From the NCBI GenBank assembly GCA_016871155.1, contig VFZO01000039.1, positions 1-33,549 on the forward strand: a stretch of 33,549 bases of DNA. The letters run 5' to 3'. A program made the translations under genes and the position numbers. Source of the DNA: Acidobacteriota bacterium (GTDB taxonomy: Bacteria; Acidobacteriota; Terriglobia; Bryobacterales; Bryobacteraceae). Below the pieces are notes generated by a model. The model ran no database searches, had not been told where the DNA came from, and saw only the letters and a program-made list of their open reading frames with translations. Every line of letters starts with the position of its first letter. The stretch's first letter is position 1. Below are positions 6,788 to 15,799 of the stretch, one piece after another.

Positions 6788-9700
6788 GTGAAAATCCTCG
6801 GCACTTTCCGCACGATCGGCTGGGCCACGATCTTGGCCGGCTGCGCCGGATCTCTCGAAGCTCAACTCACCACGGGAACCCTCTCGGGCAGCGTGCGCGA
6901 CGCACAGTCCGCCGTCATCGCCGGAGCTTCCGCCGGCCTCTTGAACGAGGGGAAGGGCACGCGCTTGCCCGCCGTGACTTCCTCTCCCACCGGGGAGATC
7001 GTCATTCCGAATATCCCGCCCGGTGTCTATACACTTGAGGTAAGTTTGACGGGGTTCAAGACGCTGAAGCGTACGGGAATCGCCGTGAGCGCCGGCGACC
7101 AGACCGGACTGGGTTTGCTAACGCTCGAAGTCGGCGCCGTGGCCGATAGCGTCACCGTGAGCGCCGAGGCGGCGCAACTACAGACCCAGAGCGCCGAGCG
7201 TTCGTTCACCATCACGCCATCCGCCGTGCAGAATCTTCCGATCAGTAATCGCAGTTTCACGGCGCTGGCGTCACTGTCGCCGGGCGTAACCGGCACCAGC
7301 CGCATTGGCGACCGCGCTTCGACCGGCGGCAGCAACAACAACATCATGATGGACGGCGTCTCGACGATGGATACGGGCAACAACGGCATCCTGCTGCAGA
7401 TGAACGTGGAATCGATCGCCGAAGTGAAGATGCTGGTCTCGAACTATCAGGCGGAGTACGGACGGTCGAGCGGCCTTCAGATTAGCGCCGTGACAAAGAG
7501 CGGCACCAATCAGTTTCACGGGTCGACGTACCTTGTGATGCGGCGTTCGAAGTGGAACGCCATCAGCCGTACAGCGTTCCTGAACGGCGATCCGAAAGGC
7601 CGCGTGGACGACAAGGACATGGGCTATACGATCGGCGGCCCGATTGGCCGGCCCGGACGTCAGAACAAGCTCTTCTTCTTTTACGCCCACGAGTATTCGC
7701 CACGCCAGACCGGCGGTTCGATCGTTCGCTACCGGTTCCCCACCGCCTTGGAGCGCGGCGGCGATTTTTCCCGTTCGGTCGACAACAACGGCGTCGCGTT
7801 TCCCTACATCAAAGACCCGTTGCTGACGGGCGCCTGCACGGCCGCCAATCAAACGGGCTGCTTCCGCGACGGCGGCGTGCTCGGCCGGATTCCGCGCGAC
7901 CGCCTGTACTCGACAGGCTTGCAGGTTCTGAATCTGTACCCGCAGCCGAACGTCGATATTCCCGGCGTGGCGTACAACTACGAAGGCGTGCGTCCGAACC
8001 AATCGCTGATGTCGCAGCAGCCAGCCGTGCGCATCGACTATCAACCGTGGGAGAAACTGCGCGGCTCGCTGAAGGTGAGCGGTTGGAAGCAGCAGAACGA
8101 AACGATTATCGGCAACGTGCCGGGCTTCAACGATTCGAAGCAGTATCATCCATTTATCACGCTGCTGGCCACAACCGTGAACTACAGCATCAATCCGACG
8201 ACGTTTATGGAGGCGACCTACGGCCGCTCTCAGAACGAACTGGCCGGCTGCGTCCTGGCGCAGGGCGGGACCGGGCCGACATTCTGCGAGAACGGTCTTC
8301 CGATGAGCGAAAAAGCCAATCTCGACAAAGCCGGGCTCGCAGGGCTGCCGTTTCTGTTTCCCGACGCTGGAGTGATCAACAAAGACTACTATGCGTTTCA
8401 GGCGTTCGAGTCGGTGAAGCCGCCCATCTGGGACGGCACGCGAGTACGCTTGGTCCCGAACTTCAACTGGGGCGGACGCGTCGGCTTTGCGCCGCCGAAT
8501 TTCCCGTTCCCCGGTTATCTCAATATCAATCGCACGCAAGACTTCTCGATCAGCTTGACCAAGGTGTTCTCGCGTCACACGCTGAAGACCGGCTTCTACA
8601 ACACGCACAGCTTCAAGGCCCAGCAACGCCAGGGCTGGGCCGGAACTCTGAATTTCGGTAACGACGCGAATAATCCGCTCGATGCCGGTTTTGGTTTCGC
8701 CAATGCGGCGCTGGGAATTTTTTCGTCCTATAACCAGTTCTCGCGCTACGTGGAAGGCAGCCTGGTCTACGACAATACGGAAGGCTATATTCAGGACAAC
8801 TGGAAAGTGACACCCCGGTTGACGCTCGACTATGGCGTGCGGTTTGTCCGCCAGCAGCCGCAGTATGACAAGTTCCTGCAGGCGTCGAACTTCCTGCCCG
8901 AGAAGTGGTCGGCGGGGCAGGCGCCGTTGCTCTATCTGCCAGGCTGTGTGACAACTTCGCCCTGTACCGGGGCGAACCGCCAGGCGCGGGATCCGCGAAC
9001 AGGGCAACTATTGGGTCCGAATAGCGTAGTGGCGATCGGCACATTGGTGCCCGGCACCGGCGACCCGGTGAACGGACTGTTCGTGTCGGGACAAGGCATC
9101 GCGAAGACAACGTATGAGTGGCCGCTGTTGCGCGCCGCGCCGCGCTTTGGCGCCGCCTACGATCTCACCGGCAAACAGACGATCGTGTTTCGCGGGGGCG
9201 GCGGTCTGTTCTACGACCGGCCCGCGGGCAACTCGATTTTCGGCCAGATTCAAAATCCGCCGACGATCCGTAACCTGACGCTGCGTTACGCGGGGCTGCA
9301 GTCGCTAAGCTCCGGGTTAACGACGGAGGCTCCACCGTCGCTCTCCGTCTATCAGTACAGGAGCGGCTTGCCGGCCACCTGGCAGTGGAATAGCGGCGTT
9401 CAATTCATGCTGCCGAAGTCCACGGTGCTCGACTTCGCCTATACCGGTGAGAAGGCGTTCAACCTGGTGGAGAATGTCGATATCAACGCAGTGGATTTCG
9501 GCGCCGCATTCCTGGACGCGAACCAGGACCGCACCCAAACCGCCGGCCTGCCAGGCGCGGCCGTGCTGCCCACGGATCAGATGCGGGCGTTTCGGGGCTT
9601 CAGCGGAATTACCCAGGCGATACCTCGCGGCTGGCTGGTGGCGCATACGATCGAAATGTCGATTACGCGCCGCTTTACGCGCGGACTGTCATTCGGCTTC

Positions 9701-10465
9701 AACGATACGATTCTGTTGAGCCAGCGCGGCAGCACGCCTGCCCGGCTGGAGCACAGAGCGAATGGTACGTTCTTCGAGCGGCCGGACCAGCGGGAGGCGG
9801 ACCGCCTGTTGGGCGATTTCATTCCTACGCGGCACTTTTTCAAGGGCAACTTCGTGTGGGAGATTCCGGGTTCGAAGACCAGCGGTACGGCGGCGCGTCA
9901 AATGCTGAAGTGGGTGACCAACGATTGGCGCTTCTCGGGTGTGTGGACTGCAACATCGGGCGGTGCTTATGCGTTGGGTTATTCGTACCAAGGCGGCGGC
10001 GGAAATCAGAATATCACCGGCTCGCCGAACTACGGAGGCCGTGTACGTGTCCTGGGCGAGACGGGCGGCGGCTGTTCCAGCGACATCTACCGGCAGTTCA
10101 ACCTGGATTCGTTCGGTGGACCGCAGGTGGGAAGCGTGGGGTTGGAGTCCGGCCCGGATTACCTGCGCGGCTGCTTCTTCCAGGCACTGGATTTCTCTAT
10201 CGCCCGGGAGGTGACGATGGGTGAGTCGCGGCGATTGCAGTTCCGCCTGGATATCTTCAACGCGCCGAATAGAGCCGGAATCACAGGCCGGAATTCGACC
10301 ATCAACCTGGTGAGCCCGGTGTCCCAGGCGGTGACGAATTCACCGTTCGACGCGAGCGGCAACTTGATCCCTTCGCGCTCGCAGCCAAAGAACGCAGGGC
10401 TCGGCGTGGCCACCGCGTATCAGGGGCCGCGAAACCTGCAGGCGCAGATCCGTTTCGTCTTTTAG
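6788..10465 (+). CDS. Oar/SusC-like TonB-dependent receptor
   Basis: This is a 1225-residue outer-membrane protein. A signal sequence covers about 1-25 (ATILAGCAGSLEAQ). A carboxypeptidase-regulatory-like beta-sandwich follows (about 27-115, LSGSVRDAQSAVIAGA...PPGVYTLEV), then a TonB plug with NNIMMDGVSTMD and AEYGRSSG, and a long beta barrel ending in RFVF, whose terminal aromatic residue fits outer-membrane insertion. The start is GTG at 6788 with AGGAAGGG at 6771-6778. Acidobacteria encode many such receptors, thought to import large oligomers or secreted substrates; the ligand here is unknown. No SusD-like partner is adjacent. The 110-nt leader after the preceding hairpin contains two short overlapping inverted repeats (GAGCC/GGCTC at 6729-6744 and GGTCT/AGACC at 6746-6762). 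LAGC at residues 16-19 resembles a lipobox, though cleavage after LEA is equally plausible. Confidence 0.93.
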   Translation: MKILGTFRTIGWATILAGCAGSLEAQLTTGTLSGSVRDAQSAVIAGASAGLLNEGKGTRLPAVTSSPTGEIVIPNIPPGVYTLEVSLTGFKTLKRTGIAVSAGDQTGLGLLTLEVGAVADSVTVSAEAAQLQTQSAERSFTITPSAVQNLPISNRSFTALASLSPGVTGTSRIGDRASTGGSNNNIMMDGVSTMDTGNNGILLQMNVESIAEVKMLVSNYQAEYGRSSGLQISAVTKSGTNQFHGSTYLVMRRSKWNAISRTAFLNGDPKGRVDDKDMGYTIGGPIGRPGRQNKLFFFYAHEYSPRQTGGSIVRYRFPTALERGGDFSRSVDNNGVAFPYIKDPLLTGACTAANQTGCFRDGGVLGRIPRDRLYSTGLQVLNLYPQPNVDIPGVAYNYEGVRPNQSLMSQQPAVRIDYQPWEKLRGSLKVSGWKQQNETIIGNVPGFNDSKQYHPFITLLATTVNYSINPTTFMEATYGRSQNELAGCVLAQGGTGPTFCENGLPMSEKANLDKAGLAGLPFLFPDAGVINKDYYAFQAFESVKPPIWDGTRVRLVPNFNWGGRVGFAPPNFPFPGYLNINRTQDFSISLTKVFSRHTLKTGFYNTHSFKAQQRQGWAGTLNFGNDANNPLDAGFGFANAALGIFSSYNQFSRYVEGSLVYDNTEGYIQDNWKVTPRLTLDYGVRFVRQQPQYDKFLQASNFLPEKWSAGQAPLLYLPGCVTTSPCTGANRQARDPRTGQLLGPNSVVAIGTLVPGTGDPVNGLFVSGQGIAKTTYEWPLLRAAPRFGAAYDLTGKQTIVFRGGGGLFYDRPAGNSIFGQIQNPPTIRNLTLRYAGLQSLSSGLTTEAPPSLSVYQYRSGLPATWQWNSGVQFMLPKSTVLDFAYTGEKAFNLVENVDINAVDFGAAFLDANQDRTQTAGLPGAAVLPTDQMRAFRGFSGITQAIPRGWLVAHTIEMSITRRFTRGLSFGFNDTILLSQRGSTPARLEHRANGTFFERPDQREADRLLGDFIPTRHFFKGNFVWEIPGSKTSGTAARQMLKWVTNDWRFSGVWTATSGGAYALGYSYQGGGGNQNITGSPNYGGRVRVLGETGGGCSSDIYRQFNLDSFGGPQVGSVGLESGPDYLRGCFFQALDFSIAREVTMGESRRLQFRLDIFNAPNRAGITGRNSTINLVSPVSQAVTNSPFDASGNLIPSRSQPKNAGLGVATAYQGPRNLQAQIRFVF

Positions 10466-10478
10466 CGCCGAGTGTTCG

Positions 10479-12992
10479 CTACGCCCGCTGGCCGGCCATC
10501 GCCCCGCCCAGCCAGCGGGCTGGAATGACACCGCGCCACTTTCGCACGGCGAGTTCAATGAGGTTCAACACGACGGCCAGAGCCAGGAGTCCAGGCCACA
10601 GCCGCGTGGTAGAGGCGACCGAGCGGCCCTCGGCTTCGAAAATTCGAGCGGGGGCGGGATTGTAGCGGCCGCCGGTGAAGCCCGCCAACTGCCGCAGCAC
10701 GGACTCGTTGTTGCCGTAGTCGGCCAGTTCCGCTTCCTGCCGGTAGAGGCCGGACTCGAAGAACACCCGGCTCTCGTCCACCGGACGAATCCGGAAGAGA
10801 CCCTGCCGCGTTCCGATATTCACACGGCCGCGAAATACACCGTCGCCGGCTTTGCGCACTTCCACGGGTTGTTGGTAGCCTTCGGGGCCAAAGACGAAAA
10901 TCGGGGGAACCGATTTCGGCTCGGGCATCGAACGCGAGAGCCGGTAGACAACTTCGAGGTTGCTCGAAACCGGGTCGAATTCCACGTTGGCTTCGCCAGA
11001 CTGTGCATGCGGCAGCAGATCGCGGAGGAGATTGGCCCAGAAGCGGTCGAAGCCGTTCCAGGTCAGCCACTGTTCCGCCCAGCGGTTTTTCGCGTCCGAG
11101 GTGAACACGGCGGCGCGGCCCAGGCCGAATTGCCAACGCGTGAGGAGCGGATCTTTTTTGTCGATGCTGAGAATCGTTTCTGCCGTCGGCTTCGCGATGA
11201 ACTTTGTATAGCCTCGCAGCGGCGGTGCCGAAGCGACGGCCACGCCCTCGAGAATTTCCGCCTGCCGCTCCACGACGGGAACGATGGGTTTTTCAATCGC
11301 CGTCGAGCCTGTGAACTCCATGACATCCTTCAACAGGATCTGTTCCAGCCCGGCGGGATCGTTCAGGAAGTACGACTTTCCCTTCGAAAACGCCGCGATT
11401 TTTTCGAGGTAGGCGCGGTTGACATCCTGGCCCAGTCCGACGGTGGAGATCGTGACGTTTTGCGTGACCGCTTCCTTGGCCAGGCCCAGGCTGTCGCCTT
11501 CCTCGGAGATCCCGTCGGTGAGCAGTACGACGTGCTTGAACGTCGCCTTCACCGGTACCGTCTTGCGATACGCCTCCGCCAGTGCCGGCGCAATCTGCGT
11601 ACCGCCGTCCGGCGTGATGCCGGCGACCAGGCGTTTGATCATCTGGCGGTCTTCGGCCTTACGGATCGGCACCGCCCATTGGAACGAGTTGTCGAAGATC
11701 AGGACGCCCACCAGGTCGACGGGACGCAGGTTTTCAATCACGCCGATGGAGGCGACGCGGGCCAGCTCCATTTTCCGGCCTTCCATGGACGACGACTTGT
11801 CGACGATCAGCACCACCAGCGTGCCTTCCGGTGAGCGGGGCGGGGCGAGCTTGGCGGGCAGCGCGCGGTCGAGAGCGTCCTCCACTTTCTTACTTTCAAT
11901 GAACGTCATCCGTTCGCCGCCGATGAGCATAAGGCCGCCGCCTTGCTTCACCCAGGTTTCCATCCGCTCCTTGTCATCGAGCGGAATTTTTTCGATATCG
12001 ATGTTGTTGAGGATGAGCAACTGCGTGTCGTCGAGCTTGGCTGTGTCGACAGCATCGGTCACCTGCACCTCAAACTGCCCGGCGTTCAGGATTCCGACCA
12101 GGTGCTTCTCCGAACCGGCCGGATCTTCGGTGACGAACTGCGCGCGCGGTTTCCGCAGGGAAATTGACTGGGCGAAACGCGCTTCGCCGAGTTCCGGCGC
12201 GGTAATAACGCCGGCTAAGTCGATGGCTCCTGGCACGGTCAAGGCGACGTGAACCCGGAGGCGGTTCATGCCTTTTTCCAACGGGAGTGCGCTGGACCCG
12301 ATGACTTTGCCCTCCGCGGAGAGTTCTACTTTCGCTTTTGCCGCCCGGGGCGATTCCACGTGAATGTCGATGGGGAAACGGTCGCCCGCAAAGGCCCGGC
12401 CGGGAAGGGTGACGGACTCCAGGCGGAGCGCCGGTTTGGCGCGGCCGGCCAGCGGAATCACGTCGATCGGCACACCCAGTTGGCGGGCCTGCCAGGCGGC
12501 ACGGGTCACGCTGCCTTTGTTTTCCTTGCCGTCGCTCAGCAGCACGACGCGCGGGACGAGCCCTTCGGGCATCGCCGCCAGCCCTTCGCGAATCGCCGCT
12601 TCCAGGTCCGTACCGCGGCCGTTCTCACCGGCCGTGCGGCCCAGTTTCACACCGGTGGCGGTCTCCTCGGGGGTTACAGCCCGGGACGTTCGCGCAAACG
12701 GGATGATTTTTAGAACGTTCCGGCCCTTGTTCCGGTCCAGTTCCGAAGCGATGCGCGAGGCTCGCGCGATGTCGCCGTCGGAGACGCTCGCCGAGGTGTC
12801 GACCAATAGGGAAACTGCTAACTTCGTCTCCGGCGAATTGACTCGCGGCTCGCTCAATGCAAGCAAAACGGCCGTGAGCGCCAAGGCCTTCAGCGTCACG
12901 TTGGTCTTCTGGCGGCCCGTGCGCCATTCCCAGGCCAGCCAAGCCAGCGGGAGCCAGGCCAACAAAAGAATCCATGCACGATCGAACGTCAT
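10479..12992 (-). CDS. Double von Willebrand A / glutamine-amidotransferase-like membrane protein
   Basis: This 837-residue membrane protein begins with two hydrophobic helices (about 5-22 and 33-47), then a first VWA domain with an intact metal site DTSAS (65-69). A Ser-free GATase-like segment follows (about 295-375, LLILNNIDIEKI...GGGLMLIGGE), then a second VWA with DKSSS (398-402), GGTQ near 465 and LLTDG near 493. A beta-rich region and a C-terminal membrane helix (WPGLLALAVVLNLIEL) complete it. The start is the ATG at 12992, overlapping the stop of the BatA-like gene as ATGA; upstream in-frame sequence belongs to that gene. Such proteins sit last in MoxR-DUF58-VWA operons. By family knowledge the VWA domains bind partner proteins through a divalent metal while MoxR acts as a chaperone-like ATPase. 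The client is unknown. Confidence 0.9.
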   Translation of the reverse strand: MTFDRAWILLLAWLPLAWLAWEWRTGRQKTNVTLKALALTAVLLALSEPRVNSPETKLAVSLLVDTSASVSDGDIARASRIASELDRNKGRNVLKIIPFARTSRAVTPEETATGVKLGRTAGENGRGTDLEAAIREGLAAMPEGLVPRVVLLSDGKENKGSVTRAAWQARQLGVPIDVIPLAGRAKPALRLESVTLPGRAFAGDRFPIDIHVESPRAAKAKVELSAEGKVIGSSALPLEKGMNRLRVHVALTVPGAIDLAGVITAPELGEARFAQSISLRKPRAQFVTEDPAGSEKHLVGILNAGQFEVQVTDAVDTAKLDDTQLLILNNIDIEKIPLDDKERMETWVKQGGGLMLIGGERMTFIESKKVEDALDRALPAKLAPPRSPEGTLVVLIVDKSSSMEGRKMELARVASIGVIENLRPVDLVGVLIFDNSFQWAVPIRKAEDRQMIKRLVAGITPDGGTQIAPALAEAYRKTVPVKATFKHVVLLTDGISEEGDSLGLAKEAVTQNVTISTVGLGQDVNRAYLEKIAAFSKGKSYFLNDPAGLEQILLKDVMEFTGSTAIEKPIVPVVERQAEILEGVAVASAPPLRGYTKFIAKPTAETILSIDKKDPLLTRWQFGLGRAAVFTSDAKNRWAEQWLTWNGFDRFWANLLRDLLPHAQSGEANVEFDPVSSNLEVVYRLSRSMPEPKSVPPIFVFGPEGYQQPVEVRKAGDGVFRGRVNIGTRQGLFRIRPVDESRVFFESGLYRQEAELADYGNNESVLRQLAGFTGGRYNPAPARIFEAEGRSVASTTRLWPGLLALAVVLNLIELAVRKWRGVIPARWLGGAMAGQRA
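10483..10520 (+). terminator. 10-bp hairpin at the convergent gene ends
   Basis: GCCCGCTGGC (10483-10492) and GCCAGCGGGC (10511-10520) form a perfect 10-bp stem with an 18-nt loop. It begins 17 nt after the stop of the plus-strand TonB receptor and lies inside the last codons of the opposing VWA gene, which is only 13 bp away. No T-tract follows, so it may stabilise or pause the receptor transcript rather than be a classic intrinsic terminator. Confidence 0.4.
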
Positions 12993-14908
12993 GACGCCTT
13001 CCGGAAGGGCGGCACGAAGCGCCGCAGATAGTCGATGGGAGTGATGGAGGCGGCCTGCGCAGGAAGCTTTAGGCGGCCGTAGATCAGCCACTCCGCCAAC
13101 AACAGCGCGGCGCCCAGTAATGCCAGCCACGGCCACAGTTCACGAATCGGGCTATCGGTCAAACCACCGCGGCCGATTCCGCGGCGAACGCGCGCGGGTG
13201 CCTCCCAGGTGGCGTCACCGGCGTCCGGCAGGGAGAGCGAATGCACGGTTTCGCGGCCGTTACCGCGAACGCGGACCAGACCCCGCGAGCCTGTATAAAA
13301 CTGCAGCGTGTTTTCGCTGAGCGAAAACGGAAGCGGCTGTCCCTGTTCGTCCAAAACTTGGAGCGCCCTCGCATCGGCGCCCGGTTCCAGCGCAACGCGC
13401 ACGGTGCCCACGCTATCGGCGTTGACTTCCATGCGGCGGAAAACCTCGGGCGCCATCCATTCGAAGATGTTGGCCATCAAAAGCGGAATGGCCAGCTCGA
13501 ATTTCAGGGAAGCGGCGCCCGGATGGAATCCCAAGTAGACGGCGCGCGGGGCGGAGGCGGAGGCGGCGATCAACGTTCCCCCGTCCACCTCGGCCACGGT
13601 TTCGATGTTGGGCGAGTTCTTGAAAACGGTCGCGCGGTCCAGCCGGAGATCCAGGGTTCGAAGGCCGGTGGCGATGGAGTGCTCTACATGCCACTGCGTC
13701 AGCTTCGCGGCGCCGCCGGCGCGGGCGACGGCGATGGGTGCGCCCTCCGAGGGCGGCTCAATGTAGAGAGTGCTCCACTTAGGGAGCGTGCCAGGTTTGA
13801 AGCGGTCGATTACCAGAAGGTCCGTGTCCAGATCGGCCTTATAGGCCTCGGGCGGCAGATAGGTGGCAGCGACCCTCGGATTGGCGTTCATCAACGGACG
13901 GAGAAGGTTCGGTTCGCGAGTCAGCACAGTCACTCGAACCGGTTTCTGCTCGGGCAGTTCAACGGTCGCCTGGTTGTCGTCCGGCAGGGCGTCGCGGACC
14001 TGGAGTTTCGCCTCCGCCCAGCCGGCAGCCTGGGTTGCGAACTCGTAGCGAACGGTCTCTTCGGCGCCTGCCGCAATATTCAGCCGCCCGGAACCCACCG
14101 GCGCGTTGCCAAAGGTGACCACCAGCGGAACGGCTTCGGCCGCCCGGCCGTAGTTGCGAACCGCCAGGAACACCTCCCAGTTGCGAGCCTGGGACGGAAC
14201 CCGGCGGAACTGAAACCGCCGGATGCCTACGTTTCTGGAGGGTTCCTTGACCGGAAGAAGGCGCAGGGCCGGTGGCAGGGTGTTCTCCGCGGGCAGATCC
14301 AGCGCCTGTCCCCGGGACCCTCCGGCAAAAACGACCTCGCCTGCGGATTGGCCGTGCTGGCGCTGCATCCGGCGGGCAAAGTCAAAGGCTCCTTGCAGAT
14401 ACAAGGCCCCGGCGCCGGGTTGCGACTCCAGAATTGCCCGTTCAACGACGGTCCGGTTCGTTTCGAAAACGGTAGCCGGCGTCGGCAGCGTATCGGCACG
14501 GACGACCATAACGCGATCGGCGCCAGGCAGAGTCCGTACCCAGCGGATGGCGTTGGTCTTCGCCTCGTCGATCAGCCGGCGCTGCCCCTCGCGGGCCGCC
14601 ATCCAGGCAGAGGTGTCGAGCAGCAGGACGTGATCCCGCGATGAGCGGTCCGGCGAGCCCCAGCGAAGCTGAGCGACCGCGGCCAACAGCAGACCCATGC
14701 CGGCGATCTGCATGAGCAGCGACCACGGTTGCTGGATCTTCTTCCGGTGCTTCGCCTCCGGCGGGCGCTCCGAAGGTTTCCAGAACCGCATGGAGGCGAC
14801 TTTGATCTTTTTGCGGGATCTGTCGAGCAGGTACAGCGCCAGAGCCGCGCCGGACACCGCGCTCCAAAGCGCCACGAATTCGCCCAGGCTTAGATTGAAG
14901 AAGAACAT
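12989..14908 (-). CDS. BatA-like N-terminal membrane protein with degenerate VWA domain
   Basis: The 639-residue protein opens with the BatA/aerotolerance N-terminal signature: a first membrane helix (about 8-28), a basic loop with RKKIKVASMRFWKP, and a second helix (about 64-80). A VWA-like domain follows with HVLLLDTSAW at 94-102, where the third MIDAS position is Trp102 instead of Ser, so metal binding may be weak or lost. The rest is beta-rich, with a final helix at about 590-612 (WLALLGAALLLAEWLIY) and a basic tail. The start is the ATG at 14908, directly abutting the stop of the DUF58 gene at 14909. The stop overlaps the next gene as ATGA. Family knowledge links Bat proteins to envelope stress or surface assembly, but the role here is undetermined. 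Confidence 0.88.
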   Translation of the reverse strand: MFFFNLSLGEFVALWSAVSGAALALYLLDRSRKKIKVASMRFWKPSERPPEAKHRKKIQQPWSLLMQIAGMGLLLAAVAQLRWGSPDRSSRDHVLLLDTSAWMAAREGQRRLIDEAKTNAIRWVRTLPGADRVMVVRADTLPTPATVFETNRTVVERAILESQPGAGALYLQGAFDFARRMQRQHGQSAGEVVFAGGSRGQALDLPAENTLPPALRLLPVKEPSRNVGIRRFQFRRVPSQARNWEVFLAVRNYGRAAEAVPLVVTFGNAPVGSGRLNIAAGAEETVRYEFATQAAGWAEAKLQVRDALPDDNQATVELPEQKPVRVTVLTREPNLLRPLMNANPRVAATYLPPEAYKADLDTDLLVIDRFKPGTLPKWSTLYIEPPSEGAPIAVARAGGAAKLTQWHVEHSIATGLRTLDLRLDRATVFKNSPNIETVAEVDGGTLIAASASAPRAVYLGFHPGAASLKFELAIPLLMANIFEWMAPEVFRRMEVNADSVGTVRVALEPGADARALQVLDEQGQPLPFSLSENTLQFYTGSRGLVRVRGNGRETVHSLSLPDAGDATWEAPARVRRGIGRGGLTDSPIRELWPWLALLGAALLLAEWLIYGRLKLPAQAASITPIDYLRRFVPPFRKAS

Positions 14909-15790
14909 CTACTGCAGGCCTCGCGCTTGAAGGAAGGTCCCAAAAATAGCCTGTTCCACCGGCATGGTCGTCGGCAGTCCGACGTAGCGGCCGCCTTTGC
15001 GCTGGGTCAACTCGCGAAGCGCCCTGGCATATTGATCGAACGCCTCCGTGTAGGCCAGCCGGGCGCCCTCGTCGAAGTTCATCTTGACGGACGCACCGGT
15101 CTCGGCGTCTTCAATCTCGATTTCACCATCGTGGGGCGGCAGGCGGTCTTCTTCCCCCCATAGCTGTACGAGGAACACCTCATGCCCGAAGTCGGCCAGA
15201 TACTGAAGCGGTTTCTCGCACTCCTGATCGTCCAGAAAATCGCTGACGATGATGACCAGCCCCCGTTGCGGATACTCGCTGACGAATTGTTTGACGACGC
15301 GAAGAAAATCGGTGCGCCCCGAGGCCTCGAGCCCCTCCAGAAACTCCACCGCCGGCCGGATGCGGTGCCGGCCGCCGCTGCAAGTCAGCGGGTCGTGCAG
15401 CGTGTTGGCGAACGGCTGTAACAGCATGGTCTCCAGTCGAACCAAGCCAACGTAGCTCAGGGCGGCAGCCAGGCGGCGCGCATAGTCGAATTTCGACGGG
15501 TTCCCCGTGGTCATGGAGGCGCTGGTGTCGATCAGCATTCGAACCGGCACGCGTGGCTCTACCTGAAAGAGTTTGAGCAGCAGCTTGTCGAGCCGCATGA
15601 AGGCGCGCCAGTTGATGGCGCGCAGATCGTCGCCAGGAAAGAAGCCCCGATGATCGAGAAACTCCTGCCCGGAACCGGCGAAGCGGGAACGATTATGCCC
15701 GCCGACCAAGCCAGGGAACGACTTCTGCCAATGGAGCGTGAGACGCTCCAGGCGTTCGAGAAAACTCTGATCGATGAGCGCTTCGGCCAT
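14909..15790 (-). CDS. DUF58 domain protein
   Basis: This 293-residue protein has the DUF58 core: HNRSRFAGSGQEF, then FFPGDDLRAINWRAFMRLDKL (residues about 50-70) and VRMLIDTSASM with an intact DxSxS metal site (Asp88, Ser90, Ser92), showing the VWA-like fold of the family. No membrane helix or signal peptide is visible, so it is probably cytoplasmic and acts with the MoxR ATPase encoded 9 bp upstream. The start is the ATG at 15790. The gene is directly followed by the BatA-like gene with no gap. Confidence 0.93.
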   Translation of the reverse strand: MAEALIDQSFLERLERLTLHWQKSFPGLVGGHNRSRFAGSGQEFLDHRGFFPGDDLRAINWRAFMRLDKLLLKLFQVEPRVPVRMLIDTSASMTTGNPSKFDYARRLAAALSYVGLVRLETMLLQPFANTLHDPLTCSGGRHRIRPAVEFLEGLEASGRTDFLRVVKQFVSEYPQRGLVIIVSDFLDDQECEKPLQYLADFGHEVFLVQLWGEEDRLPPHDGEIEIEDAETGASVKMNFDEGARLAYTEAFDQYARALRELTQRKGGRYVGLPTTMPVEQAIFGTFLQARGLQ

Positions 15791-15799
15791 CGGACGAGC

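Noticed and set aside
7271..9007. 578-codon minus-strand open frame inside the first TonB receptor
   Set aside because: It has no motifs or ribosome site; the plus frame is a continuous receptor over the same bases.
13241..14644. 467-codon plus-strand open frame opposite the BatA-like gene
   Set aside because: It has low-complexity Arg/Gly content and no domains. The opposite strand has operon structure and recognised motifs.
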